The notes beneath the pieces were generated by a model. The model was given only the letters and a program-made list of their open reading frames with translations. It was not told where the DNA came from and ran no database searches. A DNA stretch of 64,000 nt from Gammaproteobacteria bacterium (GTDB lineage Bacteria; Pseudomonadota; Gammaproteobacteria; Berkiellales; Berkiellaceae): contig JACPOY010000028.1 in the NCBI GenBank assembly GCA_016191245.1, positions 1 through 64,000 of the forward strand, read 5' to 3'. Positions 63,452 through 64,000 of this stretch are shown piece by piece. The first letter of the stretch is position 1. Every line of letters begins with the position of its first letter. The position numbers and the translations under genes are program-made.

Positions 63452-64000
63452 TTAGCTTAACTTCCAATAATTTTCGACACTAATATGACCTGGATATTTA
63501 GGTTTATTCAGTTGTAAGCCCCTGTTTTGCAACAGCGCAGTCGTTTCTGTCACCATACTTGGATTACCGCATAGCATCACTTGAGAGCTTTTCATCTCCA
63601 ATGACAAGGAAGTGAGCTCTTCTAAACGACCTGTTAACAATAAATCTGTTAAACGCATTCCTAAGGTACTCGAGCTTAATTCTCTTGTCACGATGGGTAC
63701 CCAATGAAATTGTTTAGGATATTGTTCAAGCCAGGTTTCAATCTGTAATTGATGCGTTAATTCGCTTGAATAACGTACACTGTGAACCAACACAATATGC
63801 GAAAATCGTAGCCAGGGTTCATTTGTTTTGAGTAAGGATAAAAAAACGCCCAACCCTGTCCCAGTTGCAAATAACCATAATATTTGCGCATCAGGAACTT
63901 CAGATAATACAAAACGCCCGCTTGCTTTTTCTGCAACCCAAATTTTGTCACCTAAAGATAAATTTGCTAGAAGCGGCGTTAACTGGCCATTCTTTACCAA
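63452..64000 (-). CDS. fpr: Ferredoxin-NADP reductase, C-terminal part (runs off the window)
   Basis: 182 residues are visible, and the 5' end lies beyond the right edge. NADP-binding LWLFATGTGLGVFLSLL, HSVRYSSEL, MLCGNPSMVTET, and the C-terminal GHISVENYW match Fpr-type ferredoxin/flavodoxin reductases. The N-terminal FAD domain is outside. Confidence 0.88.
   Translation of the reverse strand: MVKNGQLTPLLANLSLGDKIWVAEKASGRFVLSEVPDAQILWLFATGTGLGVFLSLLKTNEPWLRFSHIVLVHSVRYSSELTHQLQIETWLEQYPKQFHWVPIVTRELSSSTLGMRLTDLLLTGRLEELTSLSLEMKSSQVMLCGNPSMVTETTALLQNRGLQLNKPKYPGHISVENYWKLS

Overview
The window looks like a piece of chromosome from a low-GC, host-associated gammaproteobacterium. A relative of the Legionellales (Legionella, Coxiella or Berkiella-like bacteria) is the best guess. 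This rests on gammaproteobacterial gene neighbourhoods (priA-ftsN-hslVU, ubiE-ubiJ-ubiB, yibN-secB-gpsA, gpmI-envC-ctpA, trxA-rho, ubiD-fre) mixed with eukaryotic-like genes: an ankyrin protein, a PI-PLC and a ULP1-type protease with a nuclear-localisation-like tail. The taxonomic call is an inference.

Layout. 1-147 is the end of a mobile repeat. 197-4660 carries an S9 peptidase, a degenerate HtpX-like membrane protein and a secreted unknown, all on the minus strand. 4716-11167 holds the divergent bioD/bioA pair, then tex and priA. 11168-13484 is a repeat-rich insertion between priA and ftsN. It contains two direct copies of a ~348-bp composite repeat, each ending in a copy of the last 27 bp of priA; a 248-bp MITE with perfect 22-bp terminal inverted repeats and a 9-bp target duplication; and one coiled-coil gene. 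13485-19182 is ftsN-hslV-hslU followed by ubiE-ubiJ-ubiB. 19286-22670 is an accessory block separating ubiB from tatABC: a double-glycine-leader peptide, pgeF, an ankyrin/possible cysteine-protease gene and hinT. tatABC follows (tatA is only 59 aa). 23837-28012 has a Deg-like protease without signal peptide, a PI-PLC-domain protein, proline iminopeptidase and a likely small RNA with its own terminator. 28154-33501 has typA, an unknown gene, glnA, a DUF4124-type protein and a second double-glycine-leader peptide with a hydrophobic partner.

33542-42337 is a twelve-gene minus-strand pilus operon of the MSHA type: PilM/N/O-like proteins, a MshE ATPase with an MshEN c-di-GMP-binding domain, MshG, two MshA-like pilins, the minor pilins MshC/D/O/P and a small membrane protein. 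The secretin (MshL) and its partners MshK/M/N are not beside it. 42539-50315 has an L,D-transpeptidase, trmL, gpsA, secB, a YibN-like rhodanese, gpmI, envC and ctpA. 50461-52443 is a P1B-type metal ATPase with an SPC motif. 52525-57968 is a group of mostly unknown genes around rpoH, which has a near-perfect CIRCE operator in its leader. 58182-62193 is trxA, rho, ubiD, fre. The window ends with a ULP1-like protease and the C-terminal part of a ferredoxin-NADP reductase.

Functionally, the window combines housekeeping (ubiquinone synthesis, Tat and Sec export, proteolysis, cell-wall remodelling, replication restart) with candidate host-interaction proteins and candidate secreted peptides. No tRNA or rRNA gene and no CRISPR array was seen.
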